A DNA stretch of 64,000 bases from Pseudomonadota bacterium (GCA_021786845.1 JAJYMO010000086.1:1-64000); one strand, 5' to 3'. Counted from the first letter of the stretch, positions 35,921 to 49,161 are shown. The notes: generated by a model from the letters alone, not told the origin. Translations and numbers: made by a program.

Positions 35921-38900
35921 TCAATAACGTTCTAAATCAATATCAATAGCGAGTGAACGAATTTCTTTCACCAGCACATTGAATGATTCCGGCATACCCG
36001 CTTCAATCTTGTGCTCGCCTTTTACGATATTTTCATAAACCTTGGTTCGTCCATTAACGTCATCTGATTTAACAGTAAGCATTTCCTGCAAGACATAAGC
36101 AGCGCCATAAGCTTCCAAAGCCCACACCTCCATCTCACCGAAGCGTTGACCACCAAACTGCGCCTTACCCCCCAGAGGTTGTTGCGTAACCAAACTGTAT
36201 GGTCCGGTTGAACGCGCGTGCATTTTGTCATCGACAAGGTGGTGCAATTTCAGCACATGCATATAACCCACAGTCACCTTTCTATCAAAGGCTTCGCCTG
36301 TACGCCCGTCATGCAAATGAATTTGCCCCGAGCCAGGCAAGTCAGCCAATTCGAGCATGGATTTGATTTCTTCTTCCGACGCGCCGTCAAAAACAGGGGT
36401 TGCAAAAGGGACACCTTTCGTCAAATTGCGCGCCAATTCAAGCACAGACGCATCATCCAGGTCATCAATGGTTTCCGGCTTACCCGTACTGTTGTAGATT
36501 TTCTCAATAAACCCACGGATTTCACCGACCTTACGCTGCGCCTGCAACATGCTGTCAATCTTTTTCCCCAAACCCTTTGCAGCCCACCCAAGGTGAGTCT
36601 CCAGAATCTGACCGACGTTCATCCGTGACGGCACACCCAAGGGATTCAGCACAATGTCCATCGGTGTTCCATCCGCCATAAATGGCATGTCTTCAACGGG
36701 AACAATTTTTGAAACAACGCCTTTATTACCATGGCGTCCAGCCATCTTGTCGCCGGGTTGCAGACGACGTTTCACCGCAACGTACACCTTAACCATCTTT
36801 TGTACGCCAGGTTGAAGTTCGTCCCCGGCAGTTAATTTTTTCTTTTTCTCTTCAAACATTTGCTCGAATTCAACCCGCTTTTGATCGATGCCCTCTTTGA
36901 GCATTTCCATCTGGCGACTCGCATCCTCATCTGAAAGACGAATGTCGAACCAATCATAGCGGTTATGCGCATCCAGATAGACTTGGGTAATCACACTGTC
37001 CTTCGCCAAACGGCCGGGACCGCCTTTCGCCTGTTTACCCAATACCAGACGCTTCAAACGGTCGAAACTGTCATTTTCAACAATCCGCATACGGTCAGAC
37101 ATATCCTTTTTGTAGGCAGACAGATGTTCGCCAATAATTTGTACCGCACGCGCATCGCGCTCCATCCCTTCACGGGTGAATACCTGAACGTTGATCACGG
37201 TACCTGCCATGCCCGAAGGAACACGCAAGGAAGTGTCTTTCACATCGGAAGCTTTTTCACCAAAAATCGCACGCAACAATTTCTCTTCCGGGGTCAATTG
37301 GGTTTCACCTTTTGGCGTCACCTTACCGACCAGCACATCACCCGCCTCAACTTCAGCCCCGATATAGCAAATACCTGACTCATCCAGACGTCCCAGCATG
37401 TGTTCAGACAAGTTGGGAATATCACGAGTCACTTCTTCAGCGCCAAGTTTCGTATCACGCGCAACCACAGTCAGTTCTTCAATGTGTATCGATGTGAACC
37501 GGTCATCTGCAACGACGCGTTCTGAGATTAAGATAGAGTCTTCAAAATTGAAACCGTTCCACGGCATGAAAGCGACCAGCAGATTTTGGCCCAAAGCCAA
37601 TTCACCCATATCGGTTGAAGCACCATCCGCAATCACATCACCGCGCTCAAGTTTGTCACCCACCTTCACCAGGGTGCGCTGATTAATATTTGTGTTCTGA
37701 TTTGAACGCGTATATTTAATCAAGGTATAGATGTCAACACCGACCTCACCAGCCATCGTTTCTTCATCATTCACGCGAACAACAATACGTCCCGCGTCAA
37801 CATAATCCACAATACCGCCGCGACGCGCCTGTACCGTGGTTCCGGAATCTACTGCAGCGGTACGCTCAATACCTGTGCCAACCAAAGATTTTTCAGCACG
37901 CAAGCACGGAACGGCTTGACGTTGCATGTTAGAACCCATCAATGCACGGTTGGCATCGTCATGCTCTAAAAACGGAATCAATGAAGCTGCAACTGAAACA
38001 ATTTGTGAAGGCGCCACATCAATATATTGAATTCGGTTTGGCGTACTGAGTTCAAATTCATTTTTAAACCGGCACGAGACAATTTCACTGGTAAACGCAC
38101 CCTTTGCATCCAACTCAGCGTTGGCTTGCGCAATGACATACTTACTTTCTTCAATCGCTGACAAATATTCAATTTCATCGGTGACGTGCGCATTCACCAC
38201 CTTACGATAAGGCGTCTCAAGAAAGCCATACTCATTGGTACGCGCATACAAGGCCAGTGAGTTGATCAGACCGATATTCGGCCCTTCAGGTGTCTCAATA
38301 GGACACACACGCCCGTAATGGGTGGGATGCACGTCACGCACTTCGAACCCGGCACGTTCCCGCGTCAAACCGCCAGGCCCCAAGGCAGAAACCCGACGCT
38401 TATGCGTGATTTCCGACAATGGATTGGTTTGATCCATAAATTGCGACAATTGACTGGAGCCGAAAAATTCCTTAATCGCGGCCGAAACCGGTTTCGCGTT
38501 GATCAGGTCATGCGGCATCAGGTTGTCTGATTCGGCTTGGGAAAGCCGTTCTTTCACTGCACGCTCAACCCGTACCAAACCTGCACGGAATTGATTCTCA
38601 GCCAATTCTCCAACGCTCCGCACACGACGATTACCCAGATGATCAATATCGTCAATTTCACCCCGGCCATTGCGCAAATCAACCAAAATGCGTATCACTG
38701 CAACGATGTCTTCTGTGGACAACACACTGGCACCAACCAATGAATCGATACCAATTCTGCGGTTAAACTTCATGCGACCGACCGCTGACAAATCATAACG
38801 TTCTTCACTGAAGAACAGACCGCCAAACAGCGCTTCAACCGCATCTTCTGCTGGAGGTTCGCCAGGACGCATCATCCTGTAAATGGCTACCCGCGCCGCA

Positions 38901-39994
38901 TATTGATCGGGCGTTTCATCTGTACGCAATGTGGAGGAAATGAATGCCCCCTGATCCAGATCATTGACATAAAGTGTGTTTACTGACTTAACATTCGATT
39001 CAATTAACTTGTCCAGCAATGGGTCTGTAATTTCTTCATTCGCTAATGCGATGATTTCACCCGTTTCAACATCAATGACATTTTTGGCCAGAATACGGCC
39101 TAAAATATAATCACGTGGTACAGCAATTTCTTTCAGCTTGGCGTCTTGCATCATACGAATGTGCTTAACAGTGATCCGTTTGTCTTTTTGAACAATCACT
39201 TCGCCATCAGATCCCACCACATCAAAACGTGTAATTTCACCTCTTAAACGGTCTGGGACCAATTCGAAACGAATACCGGACTCACTGATGCGAAACAAAT
39301 CGGTACTAAAAAATTCGGAAAGAATCCGTTCATTATCATAACCGAGAGACTTAAGTAAGGTCGTCACCGGCATTTTACGACGACGATCTATTCTGAAGTA
39401 CAGCAAATCTTTCGCATCGAATTCAAAATCCAGCCATGAACCGCGATAAGGGATAATTCGTGCAGAAAACAGTAACTTACCCGAGCTGTGCGTTTTACCG
39501 CGATCATGCTCAAAAAAGACGCCTGGTGAACGGTGTAACTGGGAAACGATGACCCGCTCTGTGCCATTGATAATAAAAGAACCCGTTGGCGTCATGAGCG
39601 GCATTTCGCCCATATAAACCTCTTGCTCTTTCATTTCCTTCACTACCGGTTTGGACGATTCCTTGTCCATGATAGTCAACCGTACCCTTGCACGCATTGG
39701 CGCCGCAAAAGTTAAACCCCGCTGCTTGCATTCGACCATATCAAATGCAGGCTCACCCAGGGTATAACTGACAAAATCCAGTTTGGCATTACCAGAATGG
39801 CTCGCAATGGGAAAAATTGAAGTGAATGCGGATTGCAACCCCGCATTCGCACGTCGATCAACTGGAACTTCCTGCTGCAAGAATGCACGATAGGAATCAA
39901 GTTGCGTCGCCAACAAGAAAGGCACCTGCAGCACATTCGCACGTTTGGCAAAACTTTTTCGAATGCGTTTTTTCTCGGTGAATGAATAGGTCAT
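35921..39994 (-). CDS. rpoB: RNA polymerase beta subunit
   Basis: 1357 aa; [49 protein letters not shown]. Confidence 0.99.
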   Translation of the reverse strand: MTYSFTEKKRIRKSFAKRANVLQVPFLLATQLDSYRAFLQQEVPVDRRANAGLQSAFTSIFPIASHSGNAKLDFVSYTLGEPAFDMVECKQRGLTFAAPMRARVRLTIMDKESSKPVVKEMKEQEVYMGEMPLMTPTGSFIINGTERVIVSQLHRSPGVFFEHDRGKTHSSGKLLFSARIIPYRGSWLDFEFDAKDLLYFRIDRRRKMPVTTLLKSLGYDNERILSEFFSTDLFRISESGIRFELVPDRLRGEITRFDVVGSDGEVIVQKDKRITVKHIRMMQDAKLKEIAVPRDYILGRILAKNVIDVETGEIIALANEEITDPLLDKLIESNVKSVNTLYVNDLDQGAFISSTLRTDETPDQYAARVAIYRMMRPGEPPAEDAVEALFGGLFFSEERYDLSAVGRMKFNRRIGIDSLVGASVLSTEDIVAVIRILVDLRNGRGEIDDIDHLGNRRVRSVGELAENQFRAGLVRVERAVKERLSQAESDNLMPHDLINAKPVSAAIKEFFGSSQLSQFMDQTNPLSEITHKRRVSALGPGGLTRERAGFEVRDVHPTHYGRVCPIETPEGPNIGLINSLALYARTNEYGFLETPYRKVVNAHVTDEIEYLSAIEESKYVIAQANAELDAKGAFTSEIVSCRFKNEFELSTPNRIQYIDVAPSQIVSVAASLIPFLEHDDANRALMGSNMQRQAVPCLRAEKSLVGTGIERTAAVDSGTTVQARRGGIVDYVDAGRIVVRVNDEETMAGEVGVDIYTLIKYTRSNQNTNINQRTLVKVGDKLERGDVIADGASTDMGELALGQNLLVAFMPWNGFNFEDSILISERVVADDRFTSIHIEELTVVARDTKLGAEEVTRDIPNLSEHMLGRLDESGICYIGAEVEAGDVLVGKVTPKGETQLTPEEKLLRAIFGEKASDVKDTSLRVPSGMAGTVINVQVFTREGMERDARAVQIIGEHLSAYKKDMSDRMRIVENDSFDRLKRLVLGKQAKGGPGRLAKDSVITQVYLDAHNRYDWFDIRLSDEDASRQMEMLKEGIDQKRVEFEQMFEEKKKKLTAGDELQPGVQKMVKVYVAVKRRLQPGDKMAGRHGNKGVVSKIVPVEDMPFMADGTPMDIVLNPLGVPSRMNVGQILETHLGWAAKGLGKKIDSMLQAQRKVGEIRGFIEKIYNSTGKPETIDDLDDASVLELARNLTKGVPFATPVFDGASEEEIKSMLELADLPGSGQIHLHDGRTGEAFDRKVTVGYMHVLKLHHLVDDKMHARSTGPYSLVTQQPLGGKAQFGGQRFGEMEVWALEAYGAAYVLQEMLTVKSDDVNGRTKVYENIVKGEHKIEAGMPESFNVLVKEIRSLAIDIDLERY

Positions 39995-40018
39995 GAAATC
40001 TCCTGGAGGATCTTACGC

Positions 40019-40064
40019 AAAAAACAGAAAGCAACGTCAGACGATTCACTGCCGCTGTTTTCTG
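40019..40064 (-). terminator. Putative intrinsic terminator/attenuator in the rplL-rpoB gap
   Basis: Minus strand CAGAAAaCAgCGgCAG-tgaatcgt-CTGaCGtTGcTTTCTG-TTTTTT, ending 24 nt before the rpoB ATG. Confidence 0.75.
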
Positions 40065-40237
40065 TATTCTATTCAAAGCTACCCGACGGCATGTCGAAGC
40101 ATGGAAACCGAACACATAAACAAGTATTCATATCTTTTTTCACAACAAAATCAGTCATGAACTTGTATATGTATTCAAAAAAAGGTTTACAAAGACATTC
40201 AACAACGCCGTCAAATCGGGTAAATTGGCTAAGCCAA

Positions 40238-40615
40238 TTATTTAATTTCGCATGTTGCGCCAGCTTCGATCAACTGCTTGGCAATAGAATCCGCCTCAGC
40301 TTTAGCGACGCCTTCTTTCACTGCCTTGGGTGCGCCATCGACCAAATCTTTGGCTTCTTTCAAACCAAGACCGGTAATCGTACGAACCACTTTAATCGTG
40401 TTGACTTTGTTCTCGCCAGCTTTAGTCAAAATGACATCAAATTCTGTTTTTTCTTCCACTGCGGCAGCGGCAGCGGCAGCAGGTGCAGCAGCAACGCCCA
40501 CAGCGGCAGCAGCAGAAACACCAAATTTTTCTTCCATTTCTTTGATAAGCTCAGACAATTCAAGCACAGTCATGCCAGCAATAGCATCCAAAATTTCAGC
40601 TTTTTTTAAAGCCAT
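40238..40615 (-). CDS. rplL: 50S ribosomal protein L7/L12
   Basis: L12 with Ala-rich hinge; [22 protein letters not shown]. Confidence 0.98.
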   Translation of the reverse strand: MALKKAEILDAIAGMTVLELSELIKEMEEKFGVSAAAAVGVAAAPAAAAAAAVEEKTEFDVILTKAGENKVNTIKVVRTITGLGLKEAKDLVDGAPKAVKEGVAKAEADSIAKQLIEAGATCEIK

Positions 40616-40688
40616 AGTCGTTCTCCTGATAAAATAAATAATAAGTCATCGTATGGTATGCTTCACAGCACTTACTTCCCACCGATAG

Positions 40689-41210
40689 TTAAGCGGCCTG
40701 TTTATCCCGTACTGCAGCAAGACCGCGAACAAAACGTGTTGGTACTTCGTTCAGTGTGCGCACAAACTGTGTGACGGGTGCTTGCATCGTACCCATCAGT
40801 TTAGCCAACAATTCATCACGGCTAGGCATACTTGCCAAGTTCGCAACGTCTTTTGCGCTCATCACGAAGTTCGGCATTGCACCTGCCTTGATGATGAGTT
40901 TGTCATTGGTTTTGGCAAAGTCAGACAATACTTTTGCCACAGCGACAGGGTCGCTGGACAAACCATACACCAACGGACCAACCAACTGATCAACCAAACC
41001 CACAAAAGATGTACCCGCAAGCGCACGACGCACTAGCGTATTTTTTAAAACACGCAAATACACGCCCTGATCCCTTGCCTTTGCGCGTAAAATGGTGATG
41101 TCAACAACTGACATGCCACGATACTCTGCGACAACGACAGCTTGCGCATCAACCAGTTTCTCACTTAACGATGAAACAACCGCCTGTTTTTCCTTTAGAT
41201 TTAGACTCAA
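40689..41210 (-). CDS. rplJ: 50S ribosomal protein L10
   Basis: [35 protein letters not shown] start at 41210 preceded by GGAGAGGGGG. Confidence 0.95.
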   Translation of the reverse strand: MSLNLKEKQAVVSSLSEKLVDAQAVVVAEYRGMSVVDITILRAKARDQGVYLRVLKNTLVRRALAGTSFVGLVDQLVGPLVYGLSSDPVAVAKVLSDFAKTNDKLIIKAGAMPNFVMSAKDVANLASMPSRDELLAKLMGTMQAPVTQFVRTLNEVPTRFVRGLAAVRDKQAA

Positions 41211-41502
41211 GGCCTTAACCCCCTCTCCATTACATCGCACCACATCGAAATAATCGATTTAGAACGAGAATCGACGACCTATCATCAGGAGACACTCAAG
41301 TGAAGAAATATCTGTCCTGCTTCAGGGCACGCCATCTGCGTTGGGCATGACGCCATAAATGGCACTCACTTATTAAGTTCACAACAATTCATGAACCCCA
41401 ACGGTCTTTGATAACCAACCAAAATATAAATTTTGATTGCCCAAAGTACACTGCTCCCTGCTTTACGCATCATGCACGAGTAAAGTCAGGGCAAACTGTT
41501 AT

Positions 41503-42195
41503 CTAAACCAGACTGCCTGCATCAACACGAATACCGATACCCATTGTGCTCGACAACGAAATTTTCTTCATGTACACACCCTTGGCCGATGAAGGACGCG
41601 CTTTATTCAGCGCATCGATCAAGGTAGCAAGATTCTCACGGAGCGCTTCAACTTCAAATGAAGCCCTGCCTATGCTGCATTGCACAATGCCGCCCTTGTC
41701 TGTTCGGTACTGAACCTGACCAGCCCGCGCATTGCGCACAGCACCCGCCACATCCATAGTCACTGTACCTACTTTTGGGTTAGGCATTAAGCCACGAGGG
41801 CCAAGAATCTGACCCAATTGACCCACAACCCGCATCGCATCCGGACTTGCAATGACCACGTCAAAATCCATACGTCCTGCTTTGATTTCTGTTGCCAAAT
41901 CATCAAAACCAACAATATCGGCACCAGCTTCACGCGCGGCATTTGCTGCATCACCTTGTGCAAATACGGCCACACGAACTGTCTTGCCTGTCCCTCTTGG
42001 CAGCACAACAGACCCGCGAACTAATTGATCAGATTTGCGTGCGTCAATACCCAGGTTCACAGCCACATCGACCGACTCATTGAATTTTGCACCAGCGGTA
42101 TCTTTAATTAGCGCCAGCGCATCATTCACGGCATATAACTTTAACCGATCAACTTTGGCACGCATCGCTTGCAAACGTTTTGAAATCTTAGCCAT
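41503..42195 (-). CDS. rplA: 50S ribosomal protein L1
   Basis: [31 protein letters not shown]. Confidence 0.98.
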   Translation of the reverse strand: MAKISKRLQAMRAKVDRLKLYAVNDALALIKDTAGAKFNESVDVAVNLGIDARKSDQLVRGSVVLPRGTGKTVRVAVFAQGDAANAAREAGADIVGFDDLATEIKAGRMDFDVVIASPDAMRVVGQLGQILGPRGLMPNPKVGTVTMDVAGAVRNARAGQVQYRTDKGGIVQCSIGRASFEVEALRENLATLIDALNKARPSSAKGVYMKKISLSSTMGIGIRVDAGSLV

Positions 42196-42626
42196 TACAC
42201 ACCCTCCACTTCAATACCCATGCTGCGCGCACTACCTGCTATAGTTTGAACAGCTGAATCCATGTTCGCCGCAGTTAAATCGGGCATTTTCGTTTTCGCA
42301 ATCTCTTCGGCTTGCGAACGGGTAATTTTGCCAACCTTGTCTGTATGAGGACGCGGGCTACCTTTTTGGATGCCAGCAGCCTTCTTGATCAGAATTGTTG
42401 CAGGAGGCGTTTTCAGAACAAAGGTAAAGCTTTTATCAGCATAAGCAGTAATGACGACCGGAATAGGCAAGCCCACTTCCATACCCTGAGTCTGAGCATT
42501 AAATGCCTTGCAGAACTCCATGATATTCAGTCCGCGCTGACCCAGTGCCGGGCCGATGGGGGGACTTGGATTTGCCTTGCCTGCAGGTACCTGCAATTTC
42601 ACATAACCAACAACTTTTTTTGCCAC
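42195..42626 (-). CDS. rplK: 50S ribosomal protein L11
   Basis: [47 protein letters not shown]. Confidence 0.98.
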   Translation of the reverse strand: MAKKVVGYVKLQVPAGKANPSPPIGPALGQRGLNIMEFCKAFNAQTQGMEVGLPIPVVITAYADKSFTFVLKTPPATILIKKAAGIQKGSPRPHTDKVGKITRSQAEEIAKTKMPDLTAANMDSAVQTIAGSARSMGIEVEGV

Positions 42627-42782
42627 GTCTATGCTCCTTAAAGTGGGTCATCACGGAACTGTACAATCAAACTCAGCCCCTGCCCTGTTATCAAACCAGA
42701 TTACGCTGCTCTTCCAACCAAGTAACATTGACCTGAAGAAAACAATTGATCAGGCCGATGCCACACAAACTTTGCTTTAAAT

Positions 42783-43316
42783 TTAAATCTTTTCAACCTG
42801 GTTAAACTCAAGCTCAACCGGGGTAGCACGTCCGAAAATCAGAACAGAGACATGCAGCCTGCTCTTGTCGTAGTTAACGTCTTCGACAACACCGTTAAAA
42901 TCATTAAACGGACCATCAATTACCCGCACAGACTCACCCACTTCAAACAACACTTTAGGGCGAGGTTTCTGCACCCCATCCTGAATTTGCTGCAAGATCA
43001 CATCGACCTCTTTGTCCGTTATCGGCGTAGGTTTGGTAGGTGACCCGCCCACGAAACCACTTACTTTTGGCGTACTTTTAATCAAATGCCAGGTTTGCTC
43101 GTCCATTTCCATTTCAACCAGCACGTAACCTGGGAAAAACTTGCGTTCGGAAATAGATTTTTGGCCGCCTTTCATTTCGACGACCTCTTCTATTGGCACC
43201 AAAATTTGACCAAACTTTTCTTGAACACCGGTGCGGTCTATGCGCTCTTGCAGCGCTCGGGCAACCGATTTTTCGTAGCCCGAATAGGCGTGCACGACAT
43301 ACCAGCGTTTGCTCAT
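42783..43316 (-). CDS. nusG: Transcription termination/antitermination protein NusG
   Basis: [29 protein letters not shown] motif; start overlaps secE stop (ATGA). Confidence 0.98.
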   Translation of the reverse strand: MSKRWYVVHAYSGYEKSVARALQERIDRTGVQEKFGQILVPIEEVVEMKGGQKSISERKFFPGYVLVEMEMDEQTWHLIKSTPKVSGFVGGSPTKPTPITDKEVDVILQQIQDGVQKPRPKVLFEVGESVRVIDGPFNDFNGVVEDVNYDKSRLHVSVLIFGRATPVELEFNQVEKI

Positions 43317-43663
43317 GAATCGCTCCGCCCCATCATCCATTTAATTATTGACATTAATCCAGCATCCACCAGCCATAATAAAAAGGCCATCACAACCACA
43401 AACAAAAAAACAATTGCGGTAGTTTGCAAAGTCTCTTTACGCGTCGGCCAAACTACTTTACGCGCTTCTTTAATCGATTCGCCAAAAAAAGTCAGTAAAC
43501 GCTGTCCTTGTTCACCACGCCACACCACTGCAACAGCAAGTCCAGCTCCCACCAGCACCATCGACACACGTAATGCGGTCGCGAAATCTGATAACATATA
43601 AAACCCGACAATACCTGCGATGACCAGCACCGCCGCAGCAAATAATCTAATATGATCGGTCAT
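43313..43663 (-). CDS. secE: Preprotein translocase subunit SecE
   Basis: [27 protein letters not shown]. Confidence 0.97.
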   Translation of the reverse strand: MTDHIRLFAAAVLVIAGIVGFYMLSDFATALRVSMVLVGAGLAVAVVWRGEQGQRLLTFFGESIKEARKVVWPTRKETLQTTAIVFLFVVVMAFLLWLVDAGLMSIIKWMMGRSDS

Positions 43664-43717
43664 TTTAATTCAAACACCCCACCTATAATAAGCAGGGTGA
43701 ACGCACTCCGGTAAATT

Positions 43718-43793
43718 TGGCAGGCCAGGAGGGCCTCGAACCCCCAACCCTCGGTTTTGGAGACCGATACTCTGCCAATTGAGCTACTGGCCT
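43718..43793 (-). tRNA. tRNA-Trp (CCA)
   Basis: AGGCCAG...CTGGCCTGCCA cloverleaf, loop CTCCAAA. Confidence 0.97.
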
Positions 43794-43845
43794 AAACTGG
43801 CATCACGCAGATGCGGATTAAGCACCTGGACGTGATTTCTTGGTG

Positions 43846-45036
43846 TTACGCAATAATTTTTGCCACGACACCGGCGCCGACTGTACGTCCACCTTCGCGA
43901 ATCGCAAAACGCAGACCATCTTCCATTGCCACAGGCGCAATCAAAGTCACCGTAACGGAAACGTTGTCACCAGGCATCACCATCTCAACGCCTTCGCCCA
44001 AATCAACCGCACCGGTCACATCCGTCGTACGGAAGTAAAACTGTGGACGATATCCATTGAAAAACGGCGTATGCCGACCACCCTCATCTTTCGACAACAC
44101 ATAAATCTCGGCAGTGAAACTGGTGTGTGGCTTGATAGAACCCGGCTTGGCCAAAACCTGACCGCGCTCCACATCTTCACGCTTGGTGCCACGCAACAAC
44201 ACGCCCACGTTATCGCCGGCCTGACCTTGATCAAGCAGTTTACGGAACATTTCAACGCCAGTACAGGTGGTCTTAACTGTGGGACGAATACCCACAATCT
44301 CAACTTCTTCACCCACTTTGACAATACCGCGCTCAATACGACCTGTTACCACCGTACCTCGACCAGAGATTGAAAATACGTCTTCAACCGGCATCAGGAA
44401 TGCACCGTCAATCGCACGCTCAGGTTCCGGAATATAGGTGTCCAGCGCATCTGCCAAACGGAAAATAGAGGGCTCACCAATTTCACTCTGGTCGCCTTCC
44501 AGCGCTTTCAGGGCTGAACCAATAATAATTGGCGTATCGTCACCAGGGAAGTCATATTTACTCAACAGCTCACGCACTTCCATCTCGACCAGTTCCAGCA
44601 ACTCTGGATCGTCTACCATGTCAGCTTTATTCATATACACAATAATGTAAGGCACACCCACCTGACGGGCCAGCAAAATGTGCTCACGGGTTTGTGGCAT
44701 AGGGCCATCAGCAGCCGAAACAACCAGAATTGCGCCATCCATTTGCGCCGCGCCAGTAATCATGTTCTTCACATAGTCAGCGTGACCAGGACAGTCAACG
44801 TGCGCATAGTGGCGCTTGGCTGTTTCGTATTCAACGTGCGCTGTGTTAATGGTGATGCCGCGCGCTTTTTCTTCAGGCGCCGAATCAATGTCAGCGTAAT
44901 TCTTTGCTTCACCGCCAAATTTCCTCGATAAGATCGTCGTCAACGCCGCCGTTAATGTCGTCTTGCCGTGGTCAACGTGACCAATCGTACCTACGTTTAC
45001 GTGGGGTTTAGTCCGTTCAAACTTGCCTTTTGCCAT
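43846..45036 (-). CDS. tuf: Elongation factor Tu, copy 2
   Basis: Protein identical to copy 1 at 27049-28239. Confidence 0.99.
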   Translation of the reverse strand: MAKGKFERTKPHVNVGTIGHVDHGKTTLTAALTTILSRKFGGEAKNYADIDSAPEEKARGITINTAHVEYETAKRHYAHVDCPGHADYVKNMITGAAQMDGAILVVSAADGPMPQTREHILLARQVGVPYIIVYMNKADMVDDPELLELVEMEVRELLSKYDFPGDDTPIIIGSALKALEGDQSEIGEPSIFRLADALDTYIPEPERAIDGAFLMPVEDVFSISGRGTVVTGRIERGIVKVGEEVEIVGIRPTVKTTCTGVEMFRKLLDQGQAGDNVGVLLRGTKREDVERGQVLAKPGSIKPHTSFTAEIYVLSKDEGGRHTPFFNGYRPQFYFRTTDVTGAVDLGEGVEMVMPGDNVSVTVTLIAPVAMEDGLRFAIREGGRTVGAGVVAKIIA

Positions 45037-45046
45037 GATATTTTCC
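43850..45046. repeat. Long direct repeat copy B (tuf)
   Basis: Reads identical to 27053-28249. Confidence 0.92.
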
Positions 45047-45084
45047 TCTTAGCCTAACGATCTTTACACGTTTCAATTAAAATC

Positions 45085-45159
<75 letters not shown>

Positions 45160-45220
45160 GCTGCATTGATCAAACTCGTACGATGAAACCTCAAGGACAA
45201 ATTGAAGTACAATTTACACT

Positions 45221-45294
45221 TGGAGCGGGTGAAGGGAATCGAACCCTCGTCATAAGTTTGGAAAACTTCTGCTCTGCCATTGAGCTACACCCGC
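45221..45294 (-). tRNA. tRNA-Gly (UCC)
   Basis: GCGGGTGTAGCTCAATGGCAGAGCAGAAGTTTTCCAAACTTATG...CACCCGCTCCA. Confidence 0.97.
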
Positions 45295-45421
45295 ACAGCC
45301 ACCCAATACTATCTGCCGACTTTTTACTGTGATTACCGAACCTAATGCCATTTTACCGGGCTTCTGCGCGGCCAAACAGTTTTAAAACATGCCGTAACTA
45401 TTTGTATTACAGCAAAAATAA

Positions 45422-45506
<85 letters not shown>

Positions 45507-45520
45507 AAAATAAGCCAGCT

Positions 45521-45549
45521 ATTATCTTATATAATCCCGCTTACGTCAA
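45521..45549 (-). promoter_or_regulatory. Putative sigma-70 promoter of the tRNA-Tyr/Gly/Thr-tuf operon
   Basis: Minus strand TTGACG (45549-45544), 17-bp spacer, GATAAT (45526-45521), 14 bp upstream of the tRNA-Tyr 5' end. Confidence 0.75.
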
Positions 45550-46637
45550 ACATTAAAACGAAAATGGACCACATCACCGTCACGCACCACGTACTCTTTG
45601 CCTTCAACGCGCGCTTTACCCGCTTCGCGTGCACCCTGTTCACCACCGCATGACACAAAATCATCATAGGCAATGACTTCAGCACGAATAAATCCGCGCT
45701 CAAAATCACTGTGTATCACGCCTGCCGCCTGAGGTGCTGTACTGCCTTTTTTAATTGTCCATGCCCGCACTTCTTTCACGCCAGCGGTAAAATAAGTCTC
45801 AAGACCCAGCAAACCATACGCCGCGCGAATCAACCGGTTCATCCCGGGTTCGGTCTGACCCAAGTCTGCCAAAAACAGCGTCTTGTCTGACTCATCCATA
45901 TCGACCATTTCGGCTTCCAAAGCCGCGCACACCACCACAACCGGCGCGCCCTCATGCGCTGCAAATTGCTTCACGCGCTCAAGCAATGGGTTGTTTTCAA
46001 AACCGGAATCGTCCACATTGGCCGCATACAACACGGGTTTGGACGTCAACAAGCACAACTGTGCCAGTAGCTCACGCTCCTCGCTGTCCAGTGCCATCGC
46101 ATGCACTGGCTTCCCCTGGTCCAGCCAGGCACGCACTGATTCAATTAAACTTACCATCTTGCCCGCCACTTTGTCGCCAGAACGAGCTGATTTCTGAAAA
46201 CGTACAGCGGCCTTTTCCAGGGTGCCCAAATCCGCCAGGGCCAATTCAGTCTGAATGGTTTCGATATCTGCCACAGGATCGACTTTGCCCGCAACGTGCA
46301 CCACATTGTCGTCATTAAAACATCGCACCACATGCATGATGGCATCTGTTTCACGAATGTTTGCAAGAAACTGATTGCCCAAACCCTCACCCTGCGATGC
46401 ACCGGCAACCAGGCCGGCAATGTCCACAAACTCCACAATCGCTGGCACCATACGCTCTGGCTTAACGATCAGCGACATCGCATCCATCCGCGCATCCGGC
46501 ACTTCCACCACACCGGTATTCGGCTCAATGGTACAAAATGGATAGTTTTCAGCTGCAATCCCTGCTCGGGTCAACGCATTAAACAAGGTGGATTTGCCCA
46601 CATTGGGCAATCCGACAATCCCGCATTTTAAACTCAT
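45546..46637 (-). CDS. ychF: Redox-regulated ATPase YchF
   Basis: [48 protein letters not shown]. Confidence 0.97.
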   Translation of the reverse strand: MSLKCGIVGLPNVGKSTLFNALTRAGIAAENYPFCTIEPNTGVVEVPDARMDAMSLIVKPERMVPAIVEFVDIAGLVAGASQGEGLGNQFLANIRETDAIMHVVRCFNDDNVVHVAGKVDPVADIETIQTELALADLGTLEKAAVRFQKSARSGDKVAGKMVSLIESVRAWLDQGKPVHAMALDSEERELLAQLCLLTSKPVLYAANVDDSGFENNPLLERVKQFAAHEGAPVVVVCAALEAEMVDMDESDKTLFLADLGQTEPGMNRLIRAAYGLLGLETYFTAGVKEVRAWTIKKGSTAPQAAGVIHSDFERGFIRAEVIAYDDFVSCGGEQGAREAGKARVEGKEYVVRDGDVVHFRFNV

Positions 46638-46641
46638 ATCT

Positions 46642-47220
46642 TCATCGTTTCGGTTGTGTGTGCAGTTCACGCATTGCCGCAGGGAAATCGCCCTGCAATA
46701 ATTGGGGTAACAGTACCAGGCTTCTCGCCATGGCATCTTCAATTAACGCCAATTCATCCGCACGAGGAGGGCTGAGCACCCAATCGGCCACCGCATCCCG
46801 ATGACCGGGATGCCCAATCCCAAGCCGCAAGCGCCAAAACTCTTGCGTTCCCAGCACGTTGATAATATCTTTCAAACCATTATGCCCACCATGCCCGCCG
46901 CCCTGCTTCAGCCGCGCATCGCCAGGGAGCAGATCAAGCTCATCATGAACCACCAGCAAATCCTCTGCCGCGATCTTATAAAACCGCATGAAGGCACCCA
47001 CTGATTTTCCACTGGCATTCATGAAAGTTTGCGGCATCAGCAAATGTACGGACTGCGCATCCCGACCACTCCCCACCAAACCAAAGCATTTGGCATCGGG
47101 TTGCATCGAGACACCCAAAGTTACCGCGCACCGTTCAAGCCACCGGTATCCGGCGTTATGCCGGGTCTGAATATAGTCCCGACCAGGGTTACCCAAACCA
47201 ACGATTAAACGCATCGGCAT
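46642..47220 (-). CDS. pth: Peptidyl-tRNA hydrolase
   Basis: [22 protein letters not shown]...[15 protein letters not shown]. Confidence 0.97.
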   Translation of the reverse strand: MPMRLIVGLGNPGRDYIQTRHNAGYRWLERCAVTLGVSMQPDAKCFGLVGSGRDAQSVHLLMPQTFMNASGKSVGAFMRFYKIAAEDLLVVHDELDLLPGDARLKQGGGHGGHNGLKDIINVLGTQEFWRLRLGIGHPGHRDAVADWVLSPPRADELALIEDAMARSLVLLPQLLQGDFPAAMRELHTQPKR

Positions 47221-47247
47221 TAATATTGACGATATTCAGAACGGTAT

Positions 47248-47844
47248 TTACGCTTCGACGGGTTCGTCTTGACCGCCTCGAGGCACATTGATTGCTGCAA
47301 TTGCCGGGCTTTCACCTTTCGTCGTCAGCACCGCTTCAACACCAGCAGGCATCTTCAAATCAGCCACATGGATGGAATGCCCTGCGGCGAGAGAAGCCAA
47401 GTCCACCTCAATGAATTCTGGCAAGTCTGCTGGCAAACAACTGACCAATAATTCGGTCATGATGTGCGTCACATTACCACCAGAGAGTTTCACACCGGGG
47501 GCAATATCAGCGTTGATAAAATGCAAAGGAATGCTGACGTGAATTTTATGTGTGCTATCCACACGCTGAAAATCGATATGTTGCACTTCCTGACGGAAAG
47601 GATGCATCACAAAATCACGCAACAAAACAGACTGTTGTACGCCATCCAAATTCAAAGTCAGCACAGATGCATGAAACGCCTCGCGCTTTAATGCGTAAAA
47701 CAGCACATTATGCTCTAACTCAATATTTACAGCAGGCTGATCTCCACCGTAAACCACGCCTGGGGTTTTTCCACTACGACGCAGGCGGCGGCTCGCACCC
47801 TTACCCTGTACGTCCCGTTTTTGTGCAATCACTTCCATGTTCAT
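47248..47844 (-). CDS. rplY: 50S ribosomal protein L25/general stress protein Ctc
   Basis: [26 protein letters not shown]; two-domain TL5/Ctc. Confidence 0.95.
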   Translation of the reverse strand: MNMEVIAQKRDVQGKGASRRLRRSGKTPGVVYGGDQPAVNIELEHNVLFYALKREAFHASVLTLNLDGVQQSVLLRDFVMHPFRQEVQHIDFQRVDSTHKIHVSIPLHFINADIAPGVKLSGGNVTHIMTELLVSCLPADLPEFIEVDLASLAAGHSIHVADLKMPAGVEAVLTTKGESPAIAAINVPRGGQDEPVEA

Positions 47845-47917
47845 ACTCCATTTAAAAACAACAGCCCAATGGCTGCATTTGGTTTATCCGTCCCCGCGAC
47901 CAGACGACGGACACATA

Positions 47918-47937
47918 CGAGGCACCGGAGTGCCTCG
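47918..47937. other. Perfect 8-bp stem-loop in rplY-prs gap
   Basis: CGAGGCAC-CGGA-GTGCCTCG. Confidence 0.6.
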
Positions 47938-47947
47938 CTTATCTCAT

Positions 47948-48898
47948 TTACTCTATAAACAGGGAGCTGACAGACTCCTCGTTACTAATACGACGCATGG
48001 TTTCAGCCAACAGGCCTGAGATCGACAATTGCCTGATTCGCGTACTGGCTCTGGCATCTTCTCTCAAAGGGATCGTATCTGTCACCACCAATTCATCCAA
48101 AGCCGATTCTTCTATACGCTGCACTGCCGAACCAGACAGCACCGGGTGCGTACAATACGCCAGCACACGTTTCGCGCCACGTTCCTTTAACGCCTTTGCA
48201 GCCTCACACAAGGTGTTGGCGGTATCGACCATATCGTCCATAATCACGCAGGTTCGATTCTGAACGTCACCAATAATGTTCATTACCTTTGCCACATTTG
48301 GGCGCGGGCGGCGTTTGTCGATAATGGCCAACTCCGCTTCCAGCCGTTTGGCCAATGCCCGGGCACGCACCACCCCACCGATATCGGGGGAAACCACGAC
48401 CAAATCATCATAAGACTGCTTCCACACGTCGCCCAACAAGACTGGCGACGCATAGACATTATCGACCGGAATATCGAAAAAACCCTGTATCTGGTCTGCA
48501 TGTAAATCCATCGTCAACAAGCGATCAATGCCAGCACCCGTCAACATATTGGCCACCACCTTGGCAGTAATGGCAACCCGCGCTGAACGCGGACGACGGT
48601 CTTGACGCGCATACCCAAAATACGGAATTGCCGCTGTAATTCTGCCCGCCGACGCACGCCGCAACGCATCGACGATCACCATAATTTCCATTAAGCTGTC
48701 GTTGGTTGGCGCACAGGTCGATTGCAGGACGAAGACATCCTTACCACGCACGTGCTCCAGCAACTCAACCATGACCTCGCCATCAGAAAATCTGGCAACA
48801 GTCGCCCGTCCCAAATGAATATTCAGGTGACTGACCACATCCTCAGCTAACCGGGGATTGGCATTCCCGGAAAACACCATCAAACTTTCGAAGCCCAC
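47948..48898 (-). CDS. prs: Ribose-phosphate pyrophosphokinase
   Basis: [17 protein letters not shown]...[19 protein letters not shown]...[14 protein letters not shown]. Confidence 0.98.
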   Translation of the reverse strand: MGFESLMVFSGNANPRLAEDVVSHLNIHLGRATVARFSDGEVMVELLEHVRGKDVFVLQSTCAPTNDSLMEIMVIVDALRRASAGRITAAIPYFGYARQDRRPRSARVAITAKVVANMLTGAGIDRLLTMDLHADQIQGFFDIPVDNVYASPVLLGDVWKQSYDDLVVVSPDIGGVVRARALAKRLEAELAIIDKRRPRPNVAKVMNIIGDVQNRTCVIMDDMVDTANTLCEAAKALKERGAKRVLAYCTHPVLSGSAVQRIEESALDELVVTDTIPLREDARASTRIRQLSISGLLAETMRRISNEESVSSLFIE

Positions 48899-48975
48899 TC
48901 ATCACTCCATAATCGCGGTGTGAAACAGCACATCCAACCCAGATTTCGCATAGATTTCGTGTGAAAACAAAAAAT

Positions 48976-49005
48976 AAAAGCGTGTAACACTCATTACACG
49001 CTTTA
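48976..49005 (-). terminator. Intrinsic terminator downstream of tRNA-Gln
   Basis: Minus strand AAGCGTGTAA-TGAGTG-TTACACGCTT followed by T-rich TTATTTTTTG. Confidence 0.85.
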
Positions 49006-49015
49006 AGCTAAATCC

Positions 49016-49090
49016 TGGCAGGGGAGGCAGGGATCGAACCTGCGAATGTCGGAATCAAAATCCGATGCCTTACCACTTGGCGACTCCCCT
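49016..49090 (-). tRNA. tRNA-Gln (UUG)
   Basis: AGGGGAGTCGCCAAGTGGTAAGGCATCGGATTTTGATTCCG...CTCCCCTGCCA. Confidence 0.97.
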
Positions 49091-49092
49091 AT

Positions 49093-49128
49093 TCTTACTT
49101 GACCGACTTTTCTTACTTGACCGACTTT
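49093..49128. repeat. Two tandem copies of an 18-bp unit 5' of tRNA-Gln
   Basis: TTCTTACTTGACCGACTT x2 read directly. Confidence 0.9.
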
Positions 49129-49161
49129 AAACCACCCGGCGGCTTTCTCAATACAACAAAA

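Noticed and set aside
38318-38530. Possible rifampicin-resistance change in RpoB
   Set aside because: Region reads [29 protein letters not shown]; key residues match wild type as I know them. Gyr[12 protein letters not shown] likewise looks like a natural variant.
40458-40520. GCAGCGGCAGC-rich repeat
   Set aside because: Encodes the normal Ala-rich hinge of L7/L12.
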